From NCBI RefSeq assembly GCF_040219615.1, contig NZ_JAVJSE010000014.1, positions 190,489-254,488 on the forward strand: 64,000 nt of DNA, read 5' to 3'. The position numbers were made by a program, and so were the translations under genes. This DNA is from Thalassobaculum_A sp040219615. Its GTDB lineage: Bacteria; Pseudomonadota; Alphaproteobacteria; Thalassobaculales; Thalassobaculaceae. Positions 15,879-23,861 of the stretch are shown piece by piece (the first letter of the stretch is position 1; every line of letters starts with the position of its first letter). Below the pieces are notes generated by a model that was not told where the DNA came from, did no database searches, and worked only from the letters and a program-made list of their open reading frames with translations.

Positions 15879-17188
15879 CCGGTGCGGGGCAGGTGGCCGA
15901 CCTGCGGCTGCCGAGGACGCGGGCCGACATCGCCGCGATCCAGGCCGCGCGCAAGCCGGAGGCGGTGCGCCGGGCCATGCGCTCGGCGTTCTTCAGGGGC
16001 CGGCTCGACCACCTGGACCTCGATCGCCTGGACCGGCCCGAGGAATGGGCCAGGGTTCCGATCCTCGACAAGGACATGCTGCGCGAGCTGTCCGACGCCG
16101 AGTTCTACGACGGCTTCTGCGTGACGCCGGACGACGGCGACGCGGTGTCGGAGTTCTGGCGCTCGGGCGGGACCACCGGACGGCCGCTGTTCTATCCGCG
16201 CACCCATCGCGACCTGGGGGCCGCCATGACCGGCTTCTCGCGGGTGTTCGCCTGCGCGGGGACGCCGCCGGCGGCGCGTGCCCACTGCTCGTTCCCGCTC
16301 GGCATCCATCCGGTCGGGCAGATGACGGTACGGGCTGCCGAGCGGCTGGGCATGTCGATGCTGATGGCCGGCGCCGGCACCACCACCCCGTCGCTGCTGC
16401 AGCTCGAACTGATCGAGCGCCTGATGCCCAGCGTGTGGATCGGCATGTCGAGCTACGGCCTGCACCTGGCCAACCTGGCCGACCAGCAGGGCCGGGACCT
16501 GGCGGCAGGGCCGGTCGACCTGATGATCTGCTCGGCCGAGCCGCTGTCGGCCGCCAAGCGCGAGAAGCTGGGCCGGCTCTGGGGGGCCAAGGTCCGCGAC
16601 ACCTTCGGCATGACCGAGGCCGGCATGATGGCGGCCGAGGACGGGGTGGTCGACGGCTTCCGGGTCTGGTCGGACCTGTTCCACGTCGAGGTCGTCGACC
16701 CCGGCACCCGCGAGCCGGTGCCCGACGGCACGGTCGGCGCCCTGGTCGTCACCCCGCTGTTCACCAACAACTGCACGCCGTTCCTGCGCTGGCTGTCCGG
16801 CGACCTGGTGACCATGCACCGCGAGGTCGACGGCGACGGCCCGTTCTCGGTGTTCCCGGTGGTCAGGCACGCGCACCGCACCAGCGGCTTCTTCAAGATC
16901 CGCGGCATCAACATCAGCCACGGCGAGTTCGAGGACTTCGTGTTCCGCGACGCCACGGTGAACGACTTCAAGTGCGAGGCGGTGACCGTCGGCGACCTGG
17001 ACGTGCTGCGGGTGTTCGTGGAGCTGAAGCGCGATGTCGAACCGGCCCCCGCGCTGAAGCGCATCGCCGCCGACATCAAGCGGGTGTTCGAGTTGACCCC
17101 GGAGGTCGAGCTGCTGCCGGCCGGCACGCTCGCCAAGGAGTTCGAGGCCGCGATCAAGGCCCCGCGCATCGTCGACCGGCGCGGCTGA
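15875..17188 (+). CDS. phenylacetate-CoA ligase-like AMP-forming enzyme
   Basis: Acyl-adenylate-forming ligase of 437 residues, PaaK-like. The phosphate-binding loop is SGGTTGRPLFY at about 97; DTFGMTEAGMMAAEDG near 242 is the adenine/acid-binding motif; FKIRGINISHGEFEDF near 345 begins the C-terminal domain. GTG start overlaps the upstream stop (GTGA). Family members activate aryl or short acyl acids as CoA thioesters. Coupling to two reductase-like Fe-S proteins suggests an activate-then-reduce pathway for a carboxylic acid; the substrate is not identifiable. Confidence 0.85.
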   Translation: MTGAGQVADLRLPRTRADIAAIQAARKPEAVRRAMRSAFFRGRLDHLDLDRLDRPEEWARVPILDKDMLRELSDAEFYDGFCVTPDDGDAVSEFWRSGGTTGRPLFYPRTHRDLGAAMTGFSRVFACAGTPPAARAHCSFPLGIHPVGQMTVRAAERLGMSMLMAGAGTTTPSLLQLELIERLMPSVWIGMSSYGLHLANLADQQGRDLAAGPVDLMICSAEPLSAAKREKLGRLWGAKVRDTFGMTEAGMMAAEDGVVDGFRVWSDLFHVEVVDPGTREPVPDGTVGALVVTPLFTNNCTPFLRWLSGDLVTMHREVDGDGPFSVFPVVRHAHRTSGFFKIRGINISHGEFEDFVFRDATVNDFKCEAVTVGDLDVLRVFVELKRDVEPAPALKRIAADIKRVFELTPEVELLPAGTLAKEFEAAIKAPRIVDRRG

Positions 17189-17190
17189 GG

Positions 17191-18090
17191 CTACTTTACC
17201 TTCATCCGCCTGGCCGGGTCGGCGCCGCCGAGTTCGTAGGTGATCCGCCGCAGGTACTCGATCAGTTCCTTGCGGTCCTTGTAGCGCTCGAGATTGGCGT
17301 AGGGCAGCACCTCGCCGATCCGGATCGGCACGTCGCTGCCGATGCGCCGGGCGATCTCCTTGAACAGCAGGGATTCCCGGGCGGTCTGGCTGAGGTTGCT
17401 GGCGATCTGGAACAGCCGGCTGTTCTGGCCTTCGAAGAACACCGGCACCACGTTGGCGCGGGCCTGCACGATCAGCTTGGAGGTGAACGGCTTCCAGTCC
17501 GGGTCGTAGGCGCGCCCGAACGGCGGCGTCGCGGTCGAAACCGTGCCGCCGGGGAACACCACCACCGCCCCGCCCTCGTTCAGCTCCTGCAGGGCCTGGC
17601 GCCGCGAGTCCAGGTTGGTCGCCAGCGCCGCCCGGGTCTCGGCGAAGTCGATCGGCAGCAGGAACGGCTGCACCTCGGGTGCGCGGAACAGCACCGAGTT
17701 GGTCAGCACCTTGAAGCGGGTCCGGATCTGCGAGGTCAGGTAGCTGATGATGATGCCGTCCAGCACCCCGAACGGATGGTTGGCGACAATCACCAGCGGG
17801 CCGTCCTTCGGCACCGCGTCCCAGCGTGCCCGGTCGTAGACCAGGTTGAGCTGCAGCTTGCGGACCGCGGCACTCCAGAAGTCCTCGTCCGGGACCGGGT
17901 TCAGCCGGTGCTCGAGATACAGCCGCTTCAGCTTGGGCTGACCGGTCAGCCGCTCGACCAGCTGGATCACCGCGCGTTTCAGCAGCGTGTGCTCGCCGGT
18001 GGCGTAGGAGAAGTGCGGCAGGTCGGCCGGTACGGCCCGGTTCGACCCGGTCAGACGCTTGAACAGTGCCGATGTTCGGCCAGCGGCCAT
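17191..18090 (-). CDS. PlsC-type lysophospholipid / hemolysin-family acyltransferase
   Basis: Glycerolipid acyltransferase of 299 residues. The catalytic HX4D motif appears as NHPFGVLD at about 103-110, and the phosphate-binding motif as VVVFPGGTVS near 176; PVFFEGQNS is a later family block. The N-terminal stretch before the domain resembles the OlsA/hemolysin-type acyltransferases that complete ornithine lipids or acylate lyso-lipids. It faces the CoA ligase gene tail to tail with a 2 bp gap. Acceptor lipid unknown; no olsB-like gene is nearby. Confidence 0.83.
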   Translation of the reverse strand: MAAGRTSALFKRLTGSNRAVPADLPHFSYATGEHTLLKRAVIQLVERLTGQPKLKRLYLEHRLNPVPDEDFWSAAVRKLQLNLVYDRARWDAVPKDGPLVIVANHPFGVLDGIIISYLTSQIRTRFKVLTNSVLFRAPEVQPFLLPIDFAETRAALATNLDSRRQALQELNEGGAVVVFPGGTVSTATPPFGRAYDPDWKPFTSKLIVQARANVVPVFFEGQNSRLFQIASNLSQTARESLLFKEIARRIGSDVPIRIGEVLPYANLERYKDRKELIEYLRRITYELGGADPARRMKVK

Positions 18091-18174
18091 CTCTTGCCCT
18101 CGTCAACGGCGTTTTGCCGTCCGTTCCCCGTCGGAATGCTCGCGCCTGACCGCCATCGGGTCAAGGCGCGGCGG

Positions 18175-18846
18175 TCAGGTCTCGGCCCACATCCGCAGCA
18201 GGTTCAGGCGGGCCTTCTCGACCCGCCGGATGCTCTCGCCGTCGGCGTTCTCGCGCACCAGCCGGTCCATCACCTCGGCCAGGTCCTCGATGATCTCGCG
18301 GCGGGCCGGATCGCGCACCATGCTCTCCATCCAGGTGACGATCGCCAGCCGGCGGCCGCGGGTCACCGGGTTGACGCGGTGCACGTAGTGGGTCGGGTAC
18401 AGCACGGCGTCGCCGGCCGGGCGCTTGTAGACCTGCTCGCCGAAGGCGGTCTTCAGCACCAGCTCACCGCCTTCGTAGGCGCCCGGCTCGTTCAGGAATA
18501 TGGTGATCGACAGGTCGGTCCGCATGCCCGGATACGGGCCCATCAGGGCGGCGTCGACGTGCTCGCCGTAGCGGTTGCCCTCGACGTAGGACGCGAAGAT
18601 CGGCGACAGGATGCGGCGCGGCAGGGCGGTGATCGCCACCTTGTCGTTCTGCCGCAGCACGCCGAGCACCAGCTGCGCCAGCTCCCGGTACTCCGGGCTC
18701 TGCGGCGAGACCTGGGTGTTCTTCTTGATGGTCTCGCCGAGCGGGCCGCCGCTCATGCTGCCGTCGACGAACTGCGCGCCGAACAGCCGCTTGGCGATCG
18801 TCTGCACCTGGTCCTTCGACAGCAGCCCCTCGATGACCGCGACCAT
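18175..18846 (-). CDS. PKHD-type Fe(II)/2-oxoglutarate dioxygenase (PiuC-like)
   Basis: Non-haem iron dioxygenase of 223 residues. Metal ligands: YGEHVDAAL (HxD, about 97-99) and YPTHYVHRVNPVTRGRR with the distal His near 155-158 and the 2-oxoglutarate-binding Arg. Upstream MRTDLSITIFLNEPGAYEGGEL is typical of PiuC/YbiX hydroxylases, which are often iron-regulated and sit beside TonB siderophore receptors. No such receptor is here, so the context does not show the substrate. Start ATG has a GGAGG-like site upstream. Confidence 0.87.
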   Translation of the reverse strand: MVAVIEGLLSKDQVQTIAKRLFGAQFVDGSMSGGPLGETIKKNTQVSPQSPEYRELAQLVLGVLRQNDKVAITALPRRILSPIFASYVEGNRYGEHVDAALMGPYPGMRTDLSITIFLNEPGAYEGGELVLKTAFGEQVYKRPAGDAVLYPTHYVHRVNPVTRGRRLAIVTWMESMVRDPARREIIEDLAEVMDRLVRENADGESIRRVEKARLNLLRMWAET

Positions 18847-19036
18847 CGCTTCCTCCCTGGCTCGGCACCCGTGGTTCCGGCCGGGGTCGCCCGGCCGGCG
18901 CGGAACCTAGCAGACCACGGAACCCCGGGCGACGGTTCAGCGTTGTCGGCATGAATGGCACGCCGATTGCTTATCTGATCCCGAGAGACGGTGTGGCGGA
19001 ATCGGCTGCCGCGCCGGCGAGACCAGGGAGACGCAG

Positions 19037-19774
19037 ATGTCGCTTGCCGCAGCGTTGAAGAAGGGCCAGGCCGCCATGGACACCCTCGGAAGCTGGGATC
19101 CGTTCCAGGAGCCGGCCGGTGAGAGTGCGGCGCCGGCCAAGCTCCCGGCGGCACGCCCGGCCCGGCCGGTCCGCGCTTCCGCGGGCTCGGACCGTGCGGT
19201 CCCGGCCAACGTCAACGCGGCCGCCGAGCGCGCCGCGTCGGGCTCCCAGGGGCGGCCCCAGGGCCAGCTTCGCGCGGTCCCCGACATGGACGAACTCGCC
19301 GACTTCGACCGCCCGACCGCCCGTCCCGCCCAGGCACGCGCTGCCCAGGCCCGTGCCGCGGCGCCGTCCGGCAAGCCTGCCGCCCGCCCGGCCGCTTCCC
19401 AGAAGTCGCGCGGCAAGGCCTCCTGGCTGCATGACGGCCTGCCGCAGCACGGCCGGGTAAACGCTGCCCAGTACATCCGCGAGCTGGAACGCTTCGCCGC
19501 CGAGGAATCGCGCCGCGCCGTCGCCGATACGGTGATGGACGTGAACCCCGGCGAGATCGAGGGCGTGGCCAAGTTGGCCGCCCGCATCAAGGGGCGCTAC
19601 CTCGCCAAGCTGCTCGACCTCGGCAATCCGACGAAGGGCACCATACAGGACACAGAGGTCCGCGAGCTGACCCGCTACCGCGAGACCTACGAAGAGCTCG
19701 CCCGTGGCCTCGACATGCTCAAGGTCGCGATCGAGGCCGGGGACGTTGGTGTCTCCGGCATGGTCCGCCGCTGA
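19037..19774 (+). CDS. hypothetical protein with Ala/Pro-rich linker and helical C-terminus
   Basis: Unrecognised protein of 245 residues. The first 20 residues look structured (MSLAAALKKGQAAMDTLGSW), residues about 30-130 are a disordered Ala/Pro/Arg-rich linker, and the C-terminal 110 residues (from HDGLPQHGRVNAAQYIRELERFAAEESRR) are helical and charged. AGGGAG precedes the ATG by 6 bp and a strong terminator follows 40 bp after the stop, so it is an independent, probably well-expressed gene. It may be a flagellar or scaffold-type accessory protein, but nothing proves this. Confidence 0.65.
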   Translation: MSLAAALKKGQAAMDTLGSWDPFQEPAGESAAPAKLPAARPARPVRASAGSDRAVPANVNAAAERAASGSQGRPQGQLRAVPDMDELADFDRPTARPAQARAAQARAAAPSGKPAARPAASQKSRGKASWLHDGLPQHGRVNAAQYIRELERFAAEESRRAVADTVMDVNPGEIEGVAKLAARIKGRYLAKLLDLGNPTKGTIQDTEVRELTRYRETYEELARGLDMLKVAIEAGDVGVSGMVRR

Positions 19775-19812
19775 GTATCGCGCCGGACCTTTTTCATTCC
19801 CCCCCAACTTCG

Positions 19813-19840
19813 AGGGCCGCTTCCGGGCGGCCCTTTTTTT
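19813..19840 (+). terminator. intrinsic terminator
   Basis: Perfect 8 bp stem AGGGCCGC / GCGGCCCT with a 6 nt loop followed by seven T. It ends the transcript of the preceding gene. The rest of the gap to 20157 shows no further feature I can support. Confidence 0.85.
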
Positions 19841-20157
19841 CACCGGAGGCCGGCTGGTTGATCCGGCCATAACGGCCGGGTCGCCGTCGCCGCGGCGTGA
19901 GCCGGCCGTTGCCTTGGCGCCCGCACCGGAAACGCGCGCCGGCCGCCGGACGGTGGACTGATCCGTCGCAAGGAGGCCGGGCGTGTCGGGCACTGCCGGC
20001 CCGCTCGACGAGAAACATGGCGGGTTCCCCGGAACGCTGACCGGCACGGCCGTTACGGATCGCAGGGTGGGCCATGTCGGGTGCGACAGCTTGCCCGCGC
20101 GGGACGGAAGACGTGGGCCGGCGGCCGCGTTCCCCGGTTCCGCTGGTTGCGGTGGGT

Positions 20158-20193
20158 CCAAAAGAAAGCGGCCGCTCCCGGAGGAGCGGCCGA
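20158..20193 (-). terminator. intrinsic terminator (leftward)
   Basis: Perfect 10 bp stem CGGCCGCTCC / GGAGCGGCCG with loop CGGA, followed on the minus strand by CTTTCTTTTGG. It lies about 55 bp past the stop of the leftward gene ending at 20247. A second GC hairpin (CCCGCC...GGCGGG near 20213-20233) lies between them. Confidence 0.75.
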
Positions 20194-20246
20194 AGTGTTG
20201 CTCTGGAGGAAACCCCGCCCCGGAGGAGGCGGGCAGGCGAAACCGG

Positions 20247-20792
20247 TCAGTGGAGCGCCAGCTGGCGCGGCGCGGTGTGGCCCAGGAAGGCGCGGGCCGC
20301 GTGCTTGTGGTGGTCGTGGACGCTCTCGAGGTAGATGCGGGCCTGGTGCAGGTCGGCGACCGGACGGCCGTCGTCCATGCGCTCCAGCAGGCAGGTGAAG
20401 CCGATCTCGCGCAGGCCCTCATAGGCCTCCTCGGTCATGTCCGGGATGTTGGCCTCGAACTGGTCGGCGAAGACCTTGGCGAAGTGGCCCATGATCTCGC
20501 GCCGGAACCGCCAGGGTTGCGCCATCAGCTTGACCGCCCATTCGTCGACCGCGTCGCGGATGACCCGCGGCAGCTGGTCGAACAGCTGGCAGCCGGACGC
20601 CGCCTCGTCGTCGGCGAGCGGTGCGTTCTGGTTGGCGGGCGCGAATTCGATCGGCCCGGCGGCGCGGCCGCACAGGCTGGCCGGCGAGCGGGTCGGCACG
20701 CTCGGCACCGGGCCCTCGACGACGGCCGGCCAGTCGTTCGAGGCGTCGACGGCGGCGGCGTCCTCGGTGGTGCGCGGATCGTAGTCGGACAT
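20247..20792 (-). CDS. hypothetical protein (181 aa)
   Basis: Unrecognised soluble protein. The start is placed at MSDYDPRTTEDAAAVD; the frame continues upstream but with shadow-like composition. The first 65 residues are low-complexity and acidic to Pro-rich. The rest is helical with VDEWAVKLMAQPWRFRREIMGHFAKVFADQFEANIPDM and a His-rich end (VHDHHKHAARAFLGH). It has its own leftward terminator. The probable small RNA lies upstream on the same strand but ends in its own terminator, so the two are separate units. Confidence 0.6.
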   Translation of the reverse strand: MSDYDPRTTEDAAAVDASNDWPAVVEGPVPSVPTRSPASLCGRAAGPIEFAPANQNAPLADDEAASGCQLFDQLPRVIRDAVDEWAVKLMAQPWRFRREIMGHFAKVFADQFEANIPDMTEEAYEGLREIGFTCLLERMDDGRPVADLHQARIYLESVHDHHKHAARAFLGHTAPRQLALH

Positions 20793-21040
20793 TCGGTCGC
20801 TCCCGGTATTGCTGTTCGTTCGCGGCGAACGTCGCAATCGGCGGGCCATCGACGGGAAGGCCGAAATTTTGTGGAAAGTCAGGTGGTTACGGAAACGATC
20901 TCGGATCCGACGGCAGTTCTTGCCGGGACGGCCCCGGCAAGCCCTGCCGCACCGCGGTCGGCGGTAGGCAGAGGGGGTGTCGGACGGGTAGCATCCACGC
21001 CGAAAGCCCTCCGGAACCGGGACTGCGCCGGCCGGACAAG

Positions 21041-21066
21041 AAAAAAGGGCCGCCTGACGGCGGCCC
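21041..21066 (-). terminator. intrinsic terminator (leftward) with no ORF before it
   Basis: Stem GGGCCGCC / GGCGGCCC with loop TGAC, followed on the minus strand by six T. No credible protein gene precedes it on that strand, which is why a small RNA is proposed immediately upstream. Confidence 0.8.
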
Positions 21067-21150
21067 GAGTTAAGGGAGGAAACGCCCAAGAAGTGAAGCA
21101 GCACGTTGGGCAGTCGTGCTGCACTGCAAAATCTGGTCTCCCGCCCTGCG
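21041..21150 (-). ncRNA. candidate small RNA with anti-Shine-Dalgarno loop
   Basis: On the minus strand a perfect hairpin (GCAGCACG / CGTGCTGC, 21098-21122, 9 nt loop) is followed by an unpaired region containing TTTCCTCCCTTAA and then the intrinsic terminator at 21041-21066. Hairpin, exposed CCUCCC, terminator is the plan of several alphaproteobacterial trans-acting sRNAs, where CCUCCC pairs with ribosome binding sites. The 5' end is not defined; no convincing promoter was found, so the right boundary is approximate. The gap 20793-21195 holds nothing else I can support. Confidence 0.5.
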
Positions 21151-21195
21151 TATGGCAAGTACAAAATTTGTGTGCGGGCGCAAAAAAGTTCCTGG

Positions 21196-22131
21196 ATGGT
21201 CGGAAGCGAGCTTGATGTGACTGATTTGCAACAACGGCGGAGCCCCGATCCAGGTGTTCTAAAGGCCCTGTCCGAGCGCCGGAACGGGCCCGGGATCCGG
21301 CGGATTTCTGCGCATCTCGCCCTGCTGGTGCCGACCGGCGCGGCGATCCTCGCGGCCCCGGGCGCCTGGTGGCTGCTGGCGGCGGTGGCGCACGGGATCG
21401 TCCTGATGTTCCTGTTCGCGCCCCTGCACGAGAGTGTGCACCGCACAGCGTTCCGCAGCGGCTGGCTGAACAGGCTCGTCGGGGACCTGGCCGGACTCGT
21501 CCTGGTGCTGCCGCCGCGCTGGTTCGCCGCCTTCCACTTCGCCCATCACCGCTTCACCCAGGATCCCGACCGCGATCCCGAACTGGCCTCTCCCAAGCCG
21601 ACCACCCTGGCCGGCTATGCCTGGATCGTCTCGGGCGTCGAGTACTGGCACCGGACGATCCGGGGCCTGCTGCGCCGCGCCGTCGGAATCGCCCCGGACG
21701 GCTTTCTGGACGACCGGCTGCGGGCCCGCGCGATCGCCGAGGCGCGGGTCTACCTCGCCATCTATGCGGCCCTGGCGGCCGGATCGCTGGCGCTCGGCAG
21801 CGACCTCGTGCTCAGGCTTTGGGTGGTGCCGGCCCTGCTCGGCCAGCCTTTCCTGCGGCTGTATCTGCTGAGCGAGCACTGGGGCTGCCCGACGGTGAAG
21901 GACTACTGGGCGAACACCCGGTCGACGGTCTCGCTGGCGCCGGTGCGCTGGCTCGCCTGGAACATGCCGAACCACGCCGAGCACCACGCAAATCCGGCGA
22001 TCCCGTTCCACGCCCTGCCGGCCTATGCGGCGCTGATGAAGGGCGCGCGGGTACACGAGGCCCGTGGCTACGCGCCGTTCCACGCCGGCCGGATCGCCGA
22101 CGTCGCGGCCGGGCGGGCGGGGCCGGTGTAG
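21196..22131 (+). CDS. fatty acid desaturase-like di-iron membrane protein
   Basis: Integral membrane di-iron enzyme of about 311 residues. The three histidine boxes are present: HESVH at about 77, HFAHHRF near 114, and NHAEHH near 258. Hydrophobic helices lie around 30-75, 90-110 and 190-230. It resembles the desaturase/beta-carotene hydroxylase superfamily and has a relative at 30292 in this window. The start at MVGSELDV is chosen since the upstream extension overlaps the candidate sRNA. Substrate unknown; REP repeats follow its stop. Confidence 0.83.
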   Translation: MVGSELDVTDLQQRRSPDPGVLKALSERRNGPGIRRISAHLALLVPTGAAILAAPGAWWLLAAVAHGIVLMFLFAPLHESVHRTAFRSGWLNRLVGDLAGLVLVLPPRWFAAFHFAHHRFTQDPDRDPELASPKPTTLAGYAWIVSGVEYWHRTIRGLLRRAVGIAPDGFLDDRLRARAIAEARVYLAIYAALAAGSLALGSDLVLRLWVVPALLGQPFLRLYLLSEHWGCPTVKDYWANTRSTVSLAPVRWLAWNMPNHAEHHANPAIPFHALPAYAALMKGARVHEARGYAPFHAGRIADVAAGRAGPV

Positions 22132-22142
22132 CACTGGCGCCC

Positions 22143-22297
22143 GTCGCTCCGTGGGTTCCGGCTCGGCCGCGCAGAGGGCGGCGCGTCCGTCCGGAATGAC
22201 GACAAGGGCGGGGCCATTCCCATTCCTTGTCGTCATTCCGGACGGGACGGTCCGCGAAAGCGGTCCGGATCGAGCCGGAACCCACGGAACGACGGGC
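22143..22297. repeat. REP-like inverted repeat pair, locus 3
   Basis: Here the order is reversed: CGTGGGTTCCGGCTCG...CCGGAATGACGACAAGG first, then CTTGTCGTCATTCCGGACGG...GAGCCGGAACCCACGG. The two units are near-perfect complements of each other around a short GC-rich spacer, giving a hairpin of over 50 bp per arm. It follows the desaturase stop and borders an enzyme relic. Confidence 0.82.
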
Positions 22298-22310
22298 TTC
22301 GGATCCGCGG

Positions 22311-22456
22311 CTATCCGATCCGCGTCGCCGCCAGCCGGTCCTCGTCGAGGGCGACGCCCAGGCCGGACTCGCCGGGCAGCACCAGCACCCCGTCCCGCGG
22401 GGCGGCGATCGGCTTCAGGCCGCCGACCCCTCCGGTCAGGGCGGCGTTGGGGCCGG
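22311..22456 (-). pseudogene. C-terminal relic of an enolase-superfamily (MR/MLE) enzyme
   Basis: The minus frame reads GPNAALTGGVGGLKPIAAPRDG, then VLPGESGLGVALDEDRLAA, then stop. The PG...GLGVxLDED pattern is the usual C-terminal end of mandelate-racemase/muconate-lactonizing-type enzymes. Nothing of the rest of the enzyme is found upstream, where the iron-ADH gene's leader begins. It is about 48 codons long and lies against a REP element, so it is probably a deletion remnant. Confidence 0.5.
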
Positions 22457-22569
22457 ATTCCCGTCGCGGATTCCCGTCAACGCTGAATGCGACCTCCGAC
22501 GGAGTGTCTGCGCGTGAAACTGTTCCCGCGATGCCGCACTGTCCTGCGGTCGCGATCCGGAGACCGGCC

Positions 22570-23751
22570 ATGCTCGAGGCGTTCACCCACGACCCGTCCC
22601 CGTCGATGAGTTTCGGGATCGACCGGCTGTCCCGGCTGTCCGAGGACGTGGTCGCGCTCGCCGGGCCGGCAGCACGGGTGCTGATCGTCACCGATCCCGG
22701 GCTGATGGCCACCGGGCTGCCCGAGGCCGTCGCCGCCGGGCTGCGCGCCGCCGGCCACCGGGTCGAGCTGTTCGCGGAGGTCCGCAGCGACCCGACCGCC
22801 GCGTCGATCGATGCCGCCGCGTCGCGGGCCCGGGCGATCGAGGCCAACCTGATCGTCGGCCTCGGCGGCGGCTCGCCGCTCGACGTCGCCAAGCTGGCGG
22901 CCTGCGTGGCGGTCGCCGAGGCGCCGGCCGAGGCCTATGCGGTGATGGGCCGCCCGCTCCCTGACAAGCCGATCCGCAAGATCCTGATCCCGACCACCTC
23001 GGGGACCGGGGCCGAGATGACCCGCACCTCGGTCTACGGCACCGCCGACGACCGCAAGGTCTGGGCCTGGGGGCCGACCCTGAAGGCCGACCTGTCGATC
23101 CTCGACCCGGTGGTCACCCGCGGCCTGCCGGGGCCGATGACCGCGGCCACCGGGCTCGACGCCCTGGTGCACGCCATCGAGGCCTGTACCCACCGCCGCA
23201 GCACGCCGGTGGTCGAGGGCATGGCGCTGCAGGCGATCCGGCTGGTCGCCGGCAACCTGGAGCGGGTGGTGGCCGAGCCCGGTGATCTGGAGGCGCGCGG
23301 GCGGATGGCGCTCGGCTCGGCCCTGGCCGGGGTGGCGATCGACGCCTGCGGCACCGGCATCGCCCATGCCTTCGGCCACGCGCTCGGGACGCTCGCCCAT
23401 GTCCATCATGGCCGGGCCGTGACCCTGGCGATGCGGGTGGCGCTGCCCTGGGCCTGCGTCGCCCGTCCCGACCTGTACGCGCCGGTCGCGCTCGCCCTCG
23501 GCGTCGACCCGCGCGGCACCGCCGGCGATCTGGAACTGGCGATGGCCGGGGCGGCCCGCTTCGAGGCCCTGCTGCGGTCGGTCGGCCTGCCGGTCTCGCT
23601 TGCCGGCGACGGCCTGGGCGAGGCCGACGTCGCCCGGCTGGTCACGGTGACGGTGGCCCCGGAAAACCGGCCGATGGTCGACTCCAACGCGGTCCGGCCA
23701 ACCGACGAGGACCTGGTGACCCTGGCCCGGGCGATCCTGACCGCCGCGTAG
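22570..23751 (+). CDS. iron-containing alcohol dehydrogenase
   Basis: Group III metal-dependent alcohol dehydrogenase of 393 residues. NAD-binding VGLGGGSPLDVAKLAA lies at about 96; PTTSGTGAEMTRTSV near 140; metal ligands come from GLDALVHAIEA (Asp and His, about 195), HAFGHALG (about 266) and HVHHGRA (about 278). All usual ligands are kept. Members oxidise or reduce short alcohols, lactaldehyde or 4-hydroxybutyrate. The ATG at 22570 has GGAG 7 bp upstream; the longer frame overlaps the neighbouring relic. Physiological substrate is not shown by context. Confidence 0.88.
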   Translation: MLEAFTHDPSPSMSFGIDRLSRLSEDVVALAGPAARVLIVTDPGLMATGLPEAVAAGLRAAGHRVELFAEVRSDPTAASIDAAASRARAIEANLIVGLGGGSPLDVAKLAACVAVAEAPAEAYAVMGRPLPDKPIRKILIPTTSGTGAEMTRTSVYGTADDRKVWAWGPTLKADLSILDPVVTRGLPGPMTAATGLDALVHAIEACTHRRSTPVVEGMALQAIRLVAGNLERVVAEPGDLEARGRMALGSALAGVAIDACGTGIAHAFGHALGTLAHVHHGRAVTLAMRVALPWACVARPDLYAPVALALGVDPRGTAGDLELAMAGAARFEALLRSVGLPVSLAGDGLGEADVARLVTVTVAPENRPMVDSNAVRPTDEDLVTLARAILTAA

Positions 23752-23861
23752 GACGGCGGGGCGTGTCAAAGTCGTGAGACGGTGACAAATCTGGGCTCCC
23801 GGGAACGAACCCGAGGCTCGAGAGGTCGTTGGCTGCAGGAGACAACTGCGCGGATGCGACC

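Noticed and set aside
20879..21124. 81-codon minus frame across the candidate sRNA
   Set aside because: It runs through the terminator hairpin and has no family or ribosome binding site; an untranslated RNA explains the structure better.
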